In this document: positions 16,977-26,936 of the stretch, piece by piece
How positions within the stretch are numbered: position 1 is the first letter of the stretch
Layout of the letters: each line of letters starts with the position of its first letter
The notes under the pieces: generated by a model
Told to the model about the DNA's origin: nothing
The model's database searches: none
What the model saw: the letters and a program-made list of their open reading frames with translations, nothing else
Assembly: GCF_002632755.1 (NCBI RefSeq)
Contig: NZ_NJAK01000001.1
Span: forward strand, 2,170,001 to 2,234,000
Length of the DNA: 64,000 bases
From: Xenorhabdus ishibashii
GTDB lineage: Bacteria > Pseudomonadota > Gammaproteobacteria > Enterobacterales > Enterobacteriaceae
Reading direction: 5' to 3'
Made by a program: the position numbers and the translations under genes

Positions 16977-18048
16977 CTTTCCTCCTTTCTCTGGGAGTTA
17001 TGCTTCTGATGATGTTCAATTCCTGCTAAAACCTGTTCAAATTGAGATGACACCAGTGGATATTAAGGAGCAGTTGATTCAGTCTGGTGCTCGCCATTAT
17101 TCAGATATGTTAAGTCAAGAACCAGAACCTACGTCTTATCACCTTGAACTGTTTGATAAAGCACTTGGACAAGGGGCAGTTCGTCTGGCGACAGACGTTG
17201 TGATGCTTGCCAAAGCTCTGGTATCCCGCTTTGGTGATACGCCGATTGTATTGGTCAGTTTGGTCAGAGCCGGCGTTCCTTTGGGGGTAATGTTGCATCA
17301 AACGCTCAAGGAAATGGGCAAGCGTTCTTATCATTATGGCATCAGCATTATTCGGGATCGTGGTATTGATAATACAGCGCTATCGTATATTGAGCAGCAA
17401 CATGGCACGGATGGCGTGGTATTTGTTGATGGCTGGACTGGTAAAGGCGCGATTACCACAGAACTGTCGCGATCTTTGGCAGGGCGGGATGGTTATTCAG
17501 GCATCCCACGTCTGGTGGTATTGGCTGATCCTTGTGGCTGTTCGTGGCTGGCAGCCAGCGATGATGATTGGTTAATCCCTTTCGGTATTATGGGAGCGCC
17601 GGTATCGGGATTGATATCACGTTCGATCTGGCATGAAGAAGGGTTGCACGGTTGTGTGCAGTGTGATCACCTGCTCAAGTTTGAGTGCAGTCGCTTATTG
17701 GTGGACACTGTCGCTGATTGTCGTAATCGATTGAATTGGGCTGCTATCCCAGAAGCGGTTTGGTTGCCGCAGGAAAAAACCGCTTTGCAGCAATTAAGCA
17801 AAACGGTGATTTCCCGTCTTGCTGAAAAATACCAGATTGACAGTATTAACCGCATTAAACCTGGCATTGCAGAAGCAACTCGTGCAGTATTAAGACGTGT
17901 GCCAGAACATGTACTCGTTCGTTCTCAGGATGATCCTGATGTTGGGCTGTTGGTTCATTTGGCACGCCAAAAAAATGTGGTTATTACGGAAGTCGGTGAC
18001 CTAATCGGTCAATATCGTGCTGTGACTATCATTAAGAAGGTGGCGTGA
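16969..18048 (+). CDS. StiP-family (PRTase-like) protein with PELOTA RNA-binding domain
   Basis: The 359-residue protein belongs to the family named cysteine protease StiP in annotation pipelines. In the Ter literature it is treated as a phosphoribosyltransferase-like protein. VLVSLVRAGVPLG and DGVVFVDGWTGKGAIT (about 152-167) look like the OPRTase hood and PRPP loops. The C-terminal 70 residues (starting near RIKPGIAEATRAVL) match a PELOTA-type RNA-binding domain. Its start overlaps the HAD gene by 8 bases and its stop touches the next ATG (TGATG). Protease activity is not supported by anything I can see. Confidence 0.8.
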   Translation: MNSFPPFSGSYASDDVQFLLKPVQIEMTPVDIKEQLIQSGARHYSDMLSQEPEPTSYHLELFDKALGQGAVRLATDVVMLAKALVSRFGDTPIVLVSLVRAGVPLGVMLHQTLKEMGKRSYHYGISIIRDRGIDNTALSYIEQQHGTDGVVFVDGWTGKGAITTELSRSLAGRDGYSGIPRLVVLADPCGCSWLAASDDDWLIPFGIMGAPVSGLISRSIWHEEGLHGCVQCDHLLKFECSRLLVDTVADCRNRLNWAAIPEAVWLPQEKTALQQLSKTVISRLAEKYQIDSINRIKPGIAEATRAVLRRVPEHVLVRSQDDPDVGLLVHLARQKNVVITEVGDLIGQYRAVTIIKKVA

Positions 18049-18974
18049 TGAAACCAATCCTTTCTCCGCATCGGCTCGGCGCAACTCTGTATATGCCAGC
18101 CACCCGTCAAGATATTGCAGAAATTGTGTTACAGAATAGGATACCTGATCTGCGTTCGCTGGTTATTTGCCTGGAAGATGCCGTCAGTAAACAGGATATT
18201 CCCATTGCCCTCGAAAATCTCCAAAAGGTTATGCAAACATTGGCAGAAGCAGATATCTTTTCTTCCAATATCGACCGCTATCGTCCCCTGATTTTTATCC
18301 GTCCGCGTGATGAAAAGATGGCGAATTATCTGGTTGCCAATGTGGATCTCAGTGCCATTGATGGGCTGGTTTTGCCAAAATTTACCTATGCTTCGTTGTC
18401 CGGCTGGTGGGATGTTATTAACTCAACCCATCTGTGCATTATGCCAACATTGGAGAGTGAAGAGGTGTTTGATGTTCGAAAAATGAACCAGCTTGCGGAC
18501 ATTCTCAAAAAACACCCTTGTCAGGATCGCATTATTGCCTTGCGTATTGGCGGTAATGATCTGATGAATGTCATGTCCCTGCGGCGCTCCCGTAATTTCA
18601 CCCTGTATGATGGGCCGATGGGATACGTTATTAAGATGTTGGTTGCTGTTTTTGTTGCGCGGGGATTTGCCCTGACTGCACCGGTTTGTGAGCATATTGA
18701 TGATTTGAGATTACTTGAGAAAGAGCTGGAGTTAGATATTGCTCACGGTTTGGTGGGAAAAACGGCCATACACCCAAGGCAGATTACATGCATCCAGCGA
18801 GCGCTGATGGTTAGTGCCCATGATCATGCTGAAGCGCTGACTATTCTTAATTCCGGCAAAGCTGTTTTCAAATCGCAGGGAGTGATGTGTGAACCTGCCA
18901 CCCATCAACGCTGGGCAATGAGTATTCTCGAACGGGCAGAGCATTATGGTATAGAACCTCCTGAGGCAGCATAG
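18048..18974 (+). CDS. HpcH/HpaI-CitE-like aldolase or lyase of the ter cluster
   Basis: The 308-residue protein is a TIM-barrel CitE-like enzyme. Motifs are SLVICLEDAV near 37-46 (metal and CoA-type substrate region), FIRPRD, IMPTLESEEVFDV and KTAIHPRQI near the C-terminus. It is predicted to act on a C-C bond of the metabolite made by the operon. ATG at 18048 is preferred because AAGG lies at good spacing and the stop of the previous gene overlaps it; a GTG at 18045 is in frame. terW follows after 147 bases, which may hold a separate promoter. Confidence 0.83.
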   Translation: MKPILSPHRLGATLYMPATRQDIAEIVLQNRIPDLRSLVICLEDAVSKQDIPIALENLQKVMQTLAEADIFSSNIDRYRPLIFIRPRDEKMANYLVANVDLSAIDGLVLPKFTYASLSGWWDVINSTHLCIMPTLESEEVFDVRKMNQLADILKKHPCQDRIIALRIGGNDLMNVMSLRRSRNFTLYDGPMGYVIKMLVAVFVARGFALTAPVCEHIDDLRLLEKELELDIAHGLVGKTAIHPRQITCIQRALMVSAHDHAEALTILNSGKAVFKSQGVMCEPATHQRWAMSILERAEHYGIEPPEAA

Positions 18975-19121
18975 GATTTTAAGCGGACGAAAATATTGGT
19001 AAGGCTTTTTTTTCATTCGTTTTGATATTGATTTACCTGTGATAGTAGCTATGCTGAAAGTTATTTTTGTAGTTAACAATAGAGAGCTTAGGGTTTGCTA
19101 TCTATGGCGTGGTAATAAAAA

Positions 19122-19607
19122 ATGCTGCTTAGTCCCAAACAATTTAGAAATTTCAAATTAACTTTATTACTTTCACATGGTAAACCGGTTAGTAAGATTA
19201 GGATCATTAGGGAACTGAATTGTTCTGAGCCAACATTAACACGTGCATTGCGAGAATTGAGGGATCTTTACTGTGCGGATATCCGGTTTAGCAAAATGGG
19301 CAATACTTATCAGTTAGTTGATAAGGGAATTCTGGTCAGGAAAGATGTAAAGAGGATTGAAGAACTCCTTGCCCAGCATCTCAGTTTTAAATCCGAAGAA
19401 GCCACCAGCCATGTTTTTCTTGATAAAGAGAAAAAAAAGCCAGTTTCTCTTTCTTTAAGGATGTCTGTTATCAGGAAAATTGATAGCCTGGCTAACCGTC
19501 TGGAAACAACCAGAAGTGATATCGTTGAAATGGTTGTGGATAAGTTTATTGAAAAATTGCTAAAAGAGACCACGAAAGGAAGTTCATCGAAAAGGCGAAT
19601 TCCGTAA
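19122..19607 (+). CDS. terW: Ter cluster regulator TerW
   Basis: TerW is a DNA-binding regulator of ter operons. The 161-residue protein has an N-terminal winged-helix-like region (SKIRIIRELNCSEPTLTRAL, about 24-43) and a C-terminal segment resembling a ribbon-helix-helix (VSLSLRMSVIRKIDSLANRL, about 108-127). Length and layout match TerW (about 155 residues). Upstream (19051-19063) is the 13-base sequence ATGCTGAAAGTTA, also present before the PRTase gene. The ribosome site is weak, consistent with low expression. Binding to the TCATAATATGA boxes is inferred. Confidence 0.88.
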   Translation: MLLSPKQFRNFKLTLLLSHGKPVSKIRIIRELNCSEPTLTRALRELRDLYCADIRFSKMGNTYQLVDKGILVRKDVKRIEELLAQHLSFKSEEATSHVFLDKEKKKPVSLSLRMSVIRKIDSLANRLETTRSDIVEMVVDKFIEKLLKETTKGSSSKRRIP

Positions 19608-19667
19608 TGCCAGCCGGTTGGGTTCAACTGGCATCAGGGCGATGATTGTTGGTTTGCTTGTAATCGC

Positions 19668-20162
19668 TTAATGATTGTGGCGCGTAAGTTTATCCAGATA
19701 TCCCATTACAAACGCGGATAAAACAAAGGTGAGGTGGATAATGACGTACCACATAAGCTTATTATCCGGCACATTCTTGGCATCCATAAAGACGCGTAGC
19801 AAGTGAATGGAGGAAATGGCAACAATTGAGGCTGCAACTTTATTTTTAAGTGAGGTCGCATCCATTTTCCCCAGCCAGCTTAATTTTTCTTTGCTTTCGT
19901 GGATATCTAGACTGGAAACAAAGTTTTCATAGCCAGAAAACATCACCATTACCAACAATCCTCCAACCAGAGCCATATCAATCAGGGAAAGCAACGTCAG
20001 GATTAGGTCGGACTCTGTAATGTAAAGAAGATTCGGCAGGATATGCATGATTTCCAGAAAGAATTTAACCGCAAGGGCAAATAATGCCAATGATAAACCG
20101 AAATAAACCGGTGCAAGTAGCCAGCGAGAGGCATACATTGTGTTTTCGAGAAAGCGTTCCAT
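19668..20162 (-). CDS. yqhA: UPF0114 membrane protein YqhA
   Basis: The 164-residue protein is an inner-membrane protein of unknown function, exactly the length of E. coli YqhA. It has about four hydrophobic segments (14-36, 52-76, 108-124, 136-156) and the conserved start [20 protein letters not shown]. It is convergent with terW; a 7-base inverted repeat (ATGCCAG/CTGGCAT) lies between the two but lacks a T run. The gene appears to be transcribed alone. Confidence 0.92.
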   Translation of the reverse strand: MERFLENTMYASRWLLAPVYFGLSLALFALAVKFFLEIMHILPNLLYITESDLILTLLSLIDMALVGGLLVMVMFSGYENFVSSLDIHESKEKLSWLGKMDATSLKNKVAASIVAISSIHLLRVFMDAKNVPDNKLMWYVIIHLTFVLSAFVMGYLDKLTRHNH

Positions 20163-20406
20163 TGTGTTTTTTATGTGTTACAAAAGGGGCGATAGTATAG
20201 ATCAAGAGTGTGAAAGCTATGAAATACATATCACAGCTAAGTGTTCAATGATGAACTATACACTGTCAGAAAATAGTGAATGGCTACGGTCTACGTCAAT
20301 CAGTGATAGTTTATGCCTTGCTATTGCACCAGTGTGGTTTACCTATGCAGGACACCACTGCATTTGAGATTTAAGGCAAACATAATAAAGTCACCATCAT
20401 TGCTTG

Positions 20407-20780
20407 TATACGCAAGTTACTGGTCATTCTCAATACATTGATATTAATGGCATCACTGATTATCGTCGCCCACAGCCACAAAACCTACAACGATTGCCTG
20501 AAACAGATATCTGGTATTGGTCAGTGAATCTTTAAGGTAACTGGAGAGAGAGCTATCGCTTTATACCTGTCACTGATGCACATTTGCCTCCCACATAAAA
20601 ATCTTTCAGGAAGCGGGTTCCCGTGAAGCAAATATCTATTTTGTAAATACTCAAATGTATGCAGCGTTGCAGGGAGCAGGGCACAACGTGAATTATCGCG
20701 TGTTTAATGGTGGACATGATGTGTTGTGCTGGCGAGGTGGGTTAATTGATGGCCTAAGTTGGCTGCTAGCTGAAAAATGA
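20407..20780 (+). pseudogene. fes: Relic of enterochelin esterase (fes)
   Basis: From 20407 one frame reads YTQVTGHSQYIDINGITDY, then RLPETDIWYWSVNL, a stop, and GNWRESYRFIPVTDAHLP, which match the N-terminal domain of Fes (VTGVTD, then GNWRGSYCFIP). After another stop the sequence jumps to the C-terminus: QEAGSREANIY, VNYRVFNGGHDVLCWRGGLI (catalytic His) and the natural stop at 20780. Roughly 200 residues with the catalytic serine are deleted and stops interrupt the rest. Fes normally releases iron from ferric enterobactin, so that route is lost at this locus. Confidence 0.88.
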
Positions 20781-21122
20781 TACGATAAACCAATTATTGG
20801 AACTCAAAATTGATGATAACTAGAGATGAACTTGGAACAAAAAAACCTGTGTATAACACAATTTATTGTTTTTTGGTTAAAATTTATATTAATGAAAGTT
20901 AATAAAATGTGGCATTTTATGGTGTTCATCGGTGATGTAAATCGTGTAGGTGATGGCTTTGATTAAACCCGCTTTCTTTTGATAACAATCTAAAAACCAG
21001 CACGCCTTTTTAGTTTATCTCTGCTTTTTAGACAGCTATCGCCTTGATGGTTTCAACCCGCCTACACAATAAAAAACATAAGAGCTGGCATTTTTGCAAA
21101 TCAACAATGGATGGTGACTAAA
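20781..21122. other. Intergenic region before the autotransporter
   Basis: This stretch holds no gene. It contains the small hairpin AAAATG/CATTTT near 20905-20920 and AT-rich blocks that could hold the autotransporter promoter. I cannot name a regulator site in it. Confidence 0.5.
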
Positions 21123-24100
21123 ATGAATAAGAGATACAAAATTCCTTGGAACACTCTGACTTCCACGCGTTTATCAGTCAAAACCCAACCACGAGTGCTT
21201 CATCACGTTATAGCTTGCTGCTTGGCTGCGGCCAGCGCAGGAGCCTGTGCGAAAAATTATGTTGAGACAGGGCGAAGTGGCGATCCCGCCAGTTGGCGTT
21301 CCAGTGAGTTTTTGAGCCAATGGGGGCTTGGTGCAATTCACGCTGATGAAGCCTATGCCAGAGGCTATACCGGCAAAGGGATCAAACTAGGAATATTCGA
21401 TCAGGTCGTTTATGCCAGGCATCCGGAGTTTATGGGAAAAGACAAGATCACTAACTTAGTGACTTCTGGGATACGTGAGTATACCGATCCCTATATTCCG
21501 GTGAATAAAGGCGATCCATTCACCTATGATGGCACGCCGTCCGTGGATAGGTACGGGATGCTAGGAACACATGGTGTCCATGTTGCAGGCATAGCAGCGG
21601 GTAACCGAGATGGCGAAGAGATGCATGGCGTGGCCTATAATGCCCAAATACTCAGTGCGGATAACGGTGATCCCGGTCCTGAAGATGGCATTATCTTGGG
21701 CAATGATGGTGGAGTTTATCAGGCTGGTTGGAATGCACTGAGAGACAGCGGCGCTCGCATCATTAACAATAGCTGGGGGATTGGTATTGACAGGGAGCTT
21801 GAGAGAGGTGGGAAAGATCCGAATGCAGCCCATTTTACTTTAGCTGAGGCTCAGAAACAATTTGATGAAATAAAACCGATTTTGGGTACCAAATCTGGTG
21901 GTGCATATCAGGGTGCAATTGATGCTGCTCGTAGCGGCATTGTGACAATTTTTGCCGCTGGTAATAGTTATAACTATAGTAATCCAGATGCTATCGCGGG
22001 TTTGGCTTGGTTTGTGCCAGAAATTGCACCAAACTGGTTGACAGTCGTTAGTTTGCAAAAAGATCCAAATAGTGCCAATAGCGTGCCTTATTCCATCAGC
22101 GATTTTTCCTCCCGCTGTGGCTATACGGCCAGTTTTTGTGTCAGTGCACCTGGTAGCTGGATATATAGCTCAGTGATTAAGGGAACAGGGATAGATGATA
22201 TTACTACCGGCTATGACAGTTACAGAGGAACTTCAATGGCTGCGCCACATGCTGGTGGTAGTATTGCCGTATTGATGGAGCGTTTCCCATATATGTCCGG
22301 CGATCAAGTTACCTCCGTGCTTCGTACTACGGCTACTGATATAGGGGAAAAGGGCATTGATGAACTTTACGGCTGGGGATTGATCAATCTCGGTAAAGCA
22401 ATAAACGGCCCTGGCATGTTCTATACCGCAGAAGATATTCCTGAAAAATTCCGTATTCCAGATCCTGACGGAGTGGCCTACGGTAAGGGGCAGTTTATCG
22501 CTGATATTCCGGGTGTAGGTGCTGTGCTCGATAAGGGTAAACCGACTGAACGTGTCTGTGATGCGGTTCAGTGTGCTCAGGATCAATGGAGCAATGATAT
22601 CAGTGGTCATGGTGGGTTAACCAAACAAGGTAGAGGTGCACTGACTCTCAGTGGCCAAAATACTTATTCTGGTCCAACGCTGGTCAAACAGGGATTACTA
22701 AACGTTAGCGGCAGTGTCTCTTCTACTGTCTCAGTAATGGAAAGTGGCATTCTTGGTGGGAATGGTACGGTGGGTGCGCTCAATGTGCAGCGTGGCGGTA
22801 CTGTAGCACCAGGTAACTCGATGGGTACACTTAAGGTTGCCGAAAAAATCACCTTTGAACCTGGTTCTCATTACGCGGTTGAAATCGCTTCCGATGGACG
22901 CAGTGACAAAATTCAAGTTGAAAAAAGTGCACAGATTGATGGAGGAAAAGTCAGCGTTTCTCTTGAAAATACGGGTAATTTGCTTTCTTTTGAAGATGCG
23001 CGAAGCCTGACTGGTCAGCGATACACGATTCTGAGTGCGAAGCAGAATATCAATGGTCGCTTTGATGATGTCATCCCGAATTATCTCTTCCTTGGTGCTG
23101 GATTGTCTTATCAGCCGAGTGAAGTCACTCTCCATATTGGACGTAATGAGGCTGCTTTTGCAGATTTTGCCAAGACACAAAATGAACGTGCAGTGGCTGT
23201 TGCCGCTGATACTCTTGGTATGGGTAATCCGGTTTACGAAAGTATTTTAGCCAGTCGTTCTGCGGAGCAAGCCCGATCTGCGTTCCGCCAGCTTGATGGG
23301 CAAGTCCACGCTGATATCGCGTCCCAGTTGGTCAATGATAGCCGTTATTTGCGCGATACCTTGAACTCTCGTTTGAGTCAGGCCGAAGGCCGTTCATCTT
23401 CGCCCGATATTCATGGTGATAATAACGGTGCATGGGTTCGACTGCTTAGTGCATGGAGCCACGCTTCAGGTACAGCGAATGCAACGGGCTATCAGTCTTC
23501 CAACTATGGTTTATTCCTTGGTGCTGATACTCTTATTGATGAATACGGTCGTCTTGGTATTGCTACTGGTTACACCCGTACTTCCCTTGATGGTGGTAAC
23601 AGTGCTACTGCTGACAGCAATAACTATCACCTCGCTCTTTATGGTGACCGTCAATTTGGTGACTTTGTTTTGCGCGCCAATAGTGGGTTTACGTGGCACC
23701 GTATTGATACCAAACGTTCTATTCGCTATGGCAGTCAGCGTGATAGTGAAAATGCCAAGTACAGTGGAAGAACAACACAATTATCCGCAGAACTGGCTTA
23801 CCATCTGCCGGCAGAGGCTGTGAATTTGGAACCATTCGTTAACCTGGCTTACGTCAATTTCCGCAATGAAGGCATTAACGAGGACGGTGCCGCCGCCGCA
23901 CTTCATGGTAACAGCCAACATACTGAAGCAATTCTCTCCACATTAGGATTACGTGCCAATCATAGCTGGCAGGCTTCATGGGGTTCTTCGATTACCCTGA
24001 ATGGAGAATTAGGTTGGCAGCATCAATACGGTGAGCGTGAACGGGCAACAGGTTTATCGTTCCGTGGCAGCAACACAACATTTGTGACTCGCAGCGTGCC

Positions 24101-24245
24101 TGCCTCTCGTGATGGTGTGGTGTTAAAAGCGAATGCGGAGATGAGTGCAAGTAATAACGTCTCATTCACGCTTGGCTACAGTGGATTGCTCTCCAGCAGT
24201 CACCAGGATAATAGTATGAATGTCGGTTTTAGATGGCAATTCTGA
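21123..24245 (+). CDS. Subtilisin-type serine protease autotransporter
   Basis: This 1040-residue type Va secreted protein carries its own protease. Residues 1 to about 44 form an extended signal peptide (ending ASAGACAKN). The S8 domain shows the triad Asp93 (KLGIFDQ), His150 (GTHGVHVAG) and Ser371 (GTSMAAPH), with oxyanion Asn281 (FAAGNS). A passenger-associated repeat follows (SGQNTYSGPTLVKQG, GGTVAPGNSMG), then a C-terminal beta-barrel of about 260 residues ending in MNVGFRWQF, with a terminal Phe as barrels require. The start at 21123 has GGTGA 6 bases before it; an in-frame ATG 12 bases upstream is weaker. The substrate is unknown. Serratia SSP-type secreted proteases are the nearest known type. 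Confidence 0.93.
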   Translation: MNKRYKIPWNTLTSTRLSVKTQPRVLHHVIACCLAAASAGACAKNYVETGRSGDPASWRSSEFLSQWGLGAIHADEAYARGYTGKGIKLGIFDQVVYARHPEFMGKDKITNLVTSGIREYTDPYIPVNKGDPFTYDGTPSVDRYGMLGTHGVHVAGIAAGNRDGEEMHGVAYNAQILSADNGDPGPEDGIILGNDGGVYQAGWNALRDSGARIINNSWGIGIDRELERGGKDPNAAHFTLAEAQKQFDEIKPILGTKSGGAYQGAIDAARSGIVTIFAAGNSYNYSNPDAIAGLAWFVPEIAPNWLTVVSLQKDPNSANSVPYSISDFSSRCGYTASFCVSAPGSWIYSSVIKGTGIDDITTGYDSYRGTSMAAPHAGGSIAVLMERFPYMSGDQVTSVLRTTATDIGEKGIDELYGWGLINLGKAINGPGMFYTAEDIPEKFRIPDPDGVAYGKGQFIADIPGVGAVLDKGKPTERVCDAVQCAQDQWSNDISGHGGLTKQGRGALTLSGQNTYSGPTLVKQGLLNVSGSVSSTVSVMESGILGGNGTVGALNVQRGGTVAPGNSMGTLKVAEKITFEPGSHYAVEIASDGRSDKIQVEKSAQIDGGKVSVSLENTGNLLSFEDARSLTGQRYTILSAKQNINGRFDDVIPNYLFLGAGLSYQPSEVTLHIGRNEAAFADFAKTQNERAVAVAADTLGMGNPVYESILASRSAEQARSAFRQLDGQVHADIASQLVNDSRYLRDTLNSRLSQAEGRSSSPDIHGDNNGAWVRLLSAWSHASGTANATGYQSSNYGLFLGADTLIDEYGRLGIATGYTRTSLDGGNSATADSNNYHLALYGDRQFGDFVLRANSGFTWHRIDTKRSIRYGSQRDSENAKYSGRTTQLSAELAYHLPAEAVNLEPFVNLAYVNFRNEGINEDGAAAALHGNSQHTEAILSTLGLRANHSWQASWGSSITLNGELGWQHQYGERERATGLSFRGSNTTFVTRSVPASRDGVVLKANAEMSASNNVSFTLGYSGLLSSSHQDNSMNVGFRWQF

Positions 24246-24385
24246 TGATAGGTGGAAGATAATTATCTGGTAAAAGATGTGGAGTCAGTAAATACTGGCT
24301 CCATAATCCGCGAGATAGCCAAAAATTCATGTATTTTTATCAGCATCTTAAAGCAAAAAACAGTGAGAATTTCACAAACAATAAT

Positions 24386-24407
24386 AAAGCGTCCATTCAG
24401 ACGCTTT
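24386..24407. terminator. Terminator between the autotransporter and the NSS transporter
   Basis: AAAGCGTC at 24386-24393 pairs with GACGCTTT at 24400-24407 around CATTCA. A/T-rich flanks on both sides suit bidirectional termination between the two convergent genes. It also makes the small open frame across it unlikely to be a gene. Confidence 0.7.
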
Positions 24408-24491
24408 CATTCAGTTGATGAGTTGCCTCATCGTATCCACTATTTTGAGTATCTGGCGTTTCTGAAGATTTAGCACCAACACCTAGCACAA

Positions 24492-25805
24492 TCAAATAAG
24501 CCCGTGTACCAAAATCACTCCGATACATAAGGGACCGACATATCGCCATATAAACAGTAAACACAGACGGTTCCGCGATGACATATTATCTGGTATTAGT
24601 GCATTGACCTTACGTGACCAGCCAAATACGAGGCAAATGATAATCCCGAATATCGGCATTAGGACATTGGAAGTAATAAAGTCCAGCATATCGAAGATGG
24701 TTTTGCCACCTAATGTGACGTGACTTAGAGGCCCAAAAGATAATGAAACAGGGATCCCCATTAACATAATCGATGCGGTGACTATTAAGCTTGCTTTACG
24801 ACGCGACCATTTAAAACGCGTCTGGACATAAGCAACAATGTGCTCAAGTAATGAAATTGATGAGGTCAGTGCGGCCATTAACAACAATAAAAAGAAAGTG
24901 ACTGCTAAGATTGAGCCACCTGGCAAACTGGCGAAATAAATTGGCATCGTCATAAACGTTAATCCGGGCCCCGCATTTGGTTTTAAGCCAGCAGCGGCCA
25001 AAGCAGGAAAAATCATCAGACCAGCCAATACACAAACCAAACAGGAGAGGATAACAACCCAGATACTCGATCTAGCAATACCTTTATTATTAGGCAAATA
25101 GGAACTGTACGTAATGTGGATACCTAAACCGATAGACAGTGAGAAAAATGCCAACCCTAGCGCATCTAAAACACCCTTTCCGGTCAAATTACTAAAGTCT
25201 GGATATAAGAATAATTTTAATCCTTCTGATGAACCTGGCAAACGGATGCCGACAATAATTAACAATATCATGATCAAGAATAACATTGGCATCATGATCT
25301 TAACTGATTTTTCCAAACCTTTTTGCACACCAGATAACACCACGAAGCAGGTTAGTCCTGAAAATGCCAGATGTGCTATTATCGGCCACCATGGATTGCT
25401 GATGAAATTGGTGAAAATAGAGGTCAGTTGAGAGATGTCTGTAATATTCAACTCTCCTGTACTTGCCATCACTGCGTAACCTATGGTCCAACCACCGACA
25501 ACACTGTAGAAGCTATAGATACACCATGAACTGAATATACCGATAAAGCCAACCCATCCCCAGTGTTTACCAAGTAATTTTTTAAATGCATTAACAGCTA
25601 CTTCACCTGTACTGCTTCCCATCATATTTTCAGCTAACAGAACCGCTAACCCAATCACAAAGCTAAACAATAAAAATACAATCAGAAATGCACCGCCACC
25701 ATTTGTTGCTGAAACATACGAGAATTTCCAGATGGCGCCAATGCCAACGGCAGAACCGGTTGCTGCTAATATGTGCCCCAGACGGGATGTCCATTGTTGA
25801 CTCAT
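24492..25805 (-). CDS. Sodium-dependent transporter of the NSS (SNF) family
   Basis: The 437-residue inner-membrane protein has about 11 membrane segments. Its N-terminus [20 protein letters not shown] is the first membrane helix of bacterial NSS transporters, which carry the sodium and substrate sites in unwound helices 1 and 6. Substrates in this family are usually amino acids (tryptophan, methionine, alanine, leucine); the substrate here cannot be read. The gene start overlaps by four bases the end of the brnQ stub upstream, an odd arrangement suggesting that the deletion that removed brnQ joined the two. Confidence 0.88.
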   Translation of the reverse strand: MSQQWTSRLGHILAATGSAVGIGAIWKFSYVSATNGGGAFLIVFLLFSFVIGLAVLLAENMMGSSTGEVAVNAFKKLLGKHWGWVGFIGIFSSWCIYSFYSVVGGWTIGYAVMASTGELNITDISQLTSIFTNFISNPWWPIIAHLAFSGLTCFVVLSGVQKGLEKSVKIMMPMLFLIMILLIIVGIRLPGSSEGLKLFLYPDFSNLTGKGVLDALGLAFFSLSIGLGIHITYSSYLPNNKGIARSSIWVVILSCLVCVLAGLMIFPALAAAGLKPNAGPGLTFMTMPIYFASLPGGSILAVTFFLLLLMAALTSSISLLEHIVAYVQTRFKWSRRKASLIVTASIMLMGIPVSLSFGPLSHVTLGGKTIFDMLDFITSNVLMPIFGIIICLVFGWSRKVNALIPDNMSSRNRLCLLFIWRYVGPLCIGVILVHGLI

Positions 25806-26014
25806 GCTAACCCCCGAACCGATACAGTGTCAGCACATGTACCCTGGCTCACAGCCATAAGCAAAAAACCAGCAGCAGCGCTCCAAACATGTTTACCTGC
25901 TTGCAGGCCAACCATAGACATAGATGGGAAAATAATATTCCCTGCCCAGACGAATGGGGCAAAGATTATAAAACCCAATGCCCAAATATATTTAGATAAT
26001 AAACGGTATGTCAT
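25802..26014 (-). pseudogene. brnQ: N-terminal stub of branched-chain amino acid carrier brnQ
   Basis: The first 55 or so residues match Brn[21 protein letters not shown] and [20 protein letters not shown] resemble the first two helices of this sodium/branched-chain amino acid symporter. After this the sequence loses similarity and ends in [10 protein letters not shown] at a stop that overlaps the NSS start. A BrnQ protein has about 440 residues, so only about one eighth remains. Because stop and start overlap, translation of the stub could still influence that of the NSS gene. Confidence 0.75.
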
Positions 26015-26625
26015 AATAATTGTTAACTTATTGTTGTAAAAATAATTGCGAATGTAATAGTAACTATTACAACTACTTTAATTTCCGATGGTGAAACTGG
26101 ATTCTGATTTAACAGTCAATATTCACTGATACTCACAAGATACAGAATAATAGTGGTAATAACAGCCAGAATCGCCCAAATTGCCCCCAAGTAAAACTTT
26201 TAAGTGCTAAAAGACATGGATTAATACCTTGTGAGGTGTCAAAAATTATTACTCCCTACAATTACTGCTTGTGGCGGGGGCTTTATTTTGCATAAAAATA
26301 ACACATAACAGATATCGAAATCTATCAATAAAATCGTATTGAATGTGAGAAATTATCAACATTTTTGATGATTATTTTTTCTACAAAGCAGGGTTATGCC
26401 CTATTATTAGAGATATAAATCATCCTTAAGTTTATTTTTTCTGTCTTTTTTAATTTTAACGAAGATATTTTTTCATCATAAAAGTTATTTTTTATAAAAC
26501 ATTATATTTTATAGTGTTTTTATTTCTAAAAATAATAAATTTAATATAATTTACAGTTTATTCTAAAGCATCCATATCATTATTAATATATTTATTAAAT
26601 TTTTTCTATATCTTCTTTTCAAGAA
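26015..26625. other. AT-rich gap with a possible transporter C-terminus
   Basis: No intact gene is seen. On the minus strand, near 26126-26195, a short frame reads GAIWAILAVITTIILYLV then SISEY and a stop, which looks like the last helix of an unidentified membrane protein, possibly a relic. The part from 26320 to 26620 is extremely AT-rich and featureless. Confidence 0.4.
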
Positions 26626-26845
26626 AAAAGGTCCCGCATTCAAAGAGTAGATTGTCGACATAGCAATGAATAACGGAGGAATTCGAGACACCACTCGGAT
26701 CCTGAAAGTCGCAACCGCCACCGTCATGAAAACGTTAAAAACCTCACGCCCCGAAACGTAACGACGCTGGCTTTGGTATGCTTGGGAACCCCCGCCTAAA
26801 ACAAATAGTGCCCATGTTTTTGGCGATCGCAGTAGAAAACCGTTA
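26626..26845 (+). mobile_element. IS1-family remnant, internal insA/insB fragment
   Basis: One plus frame gives the C-terminal half of InsA: PAFKE, a stop in place of Gln, then IVDIAMNNGGIRDTTRILK and a natural end at SRPET. Directly after, another frame gives the InsB piece RRWLWYAWEPPPKTNSAHVF followed by GDRSRK. Both IS1 ends are missing. The fragment differs from the relic at 125-417, so two separate IS1 copies have decayed here. It lies 90 bases upstream of the truncated psuK and may have caused that truncation. Confidence 0.8.
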
Positions 26846-26936
26846 TATTTAATACATGACCAGAACTTGGGTTAGTCAAATATAAATATTAGTTTTTATG
26901 ATGAAAAAAATATTTCATTTATTTGATTAATTAACA

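Noticed and set aside
24252..24473. Small frame after the autotransporter
   Set aside because: It runs through the terminator hairpin and shows no domain or ribosome site.
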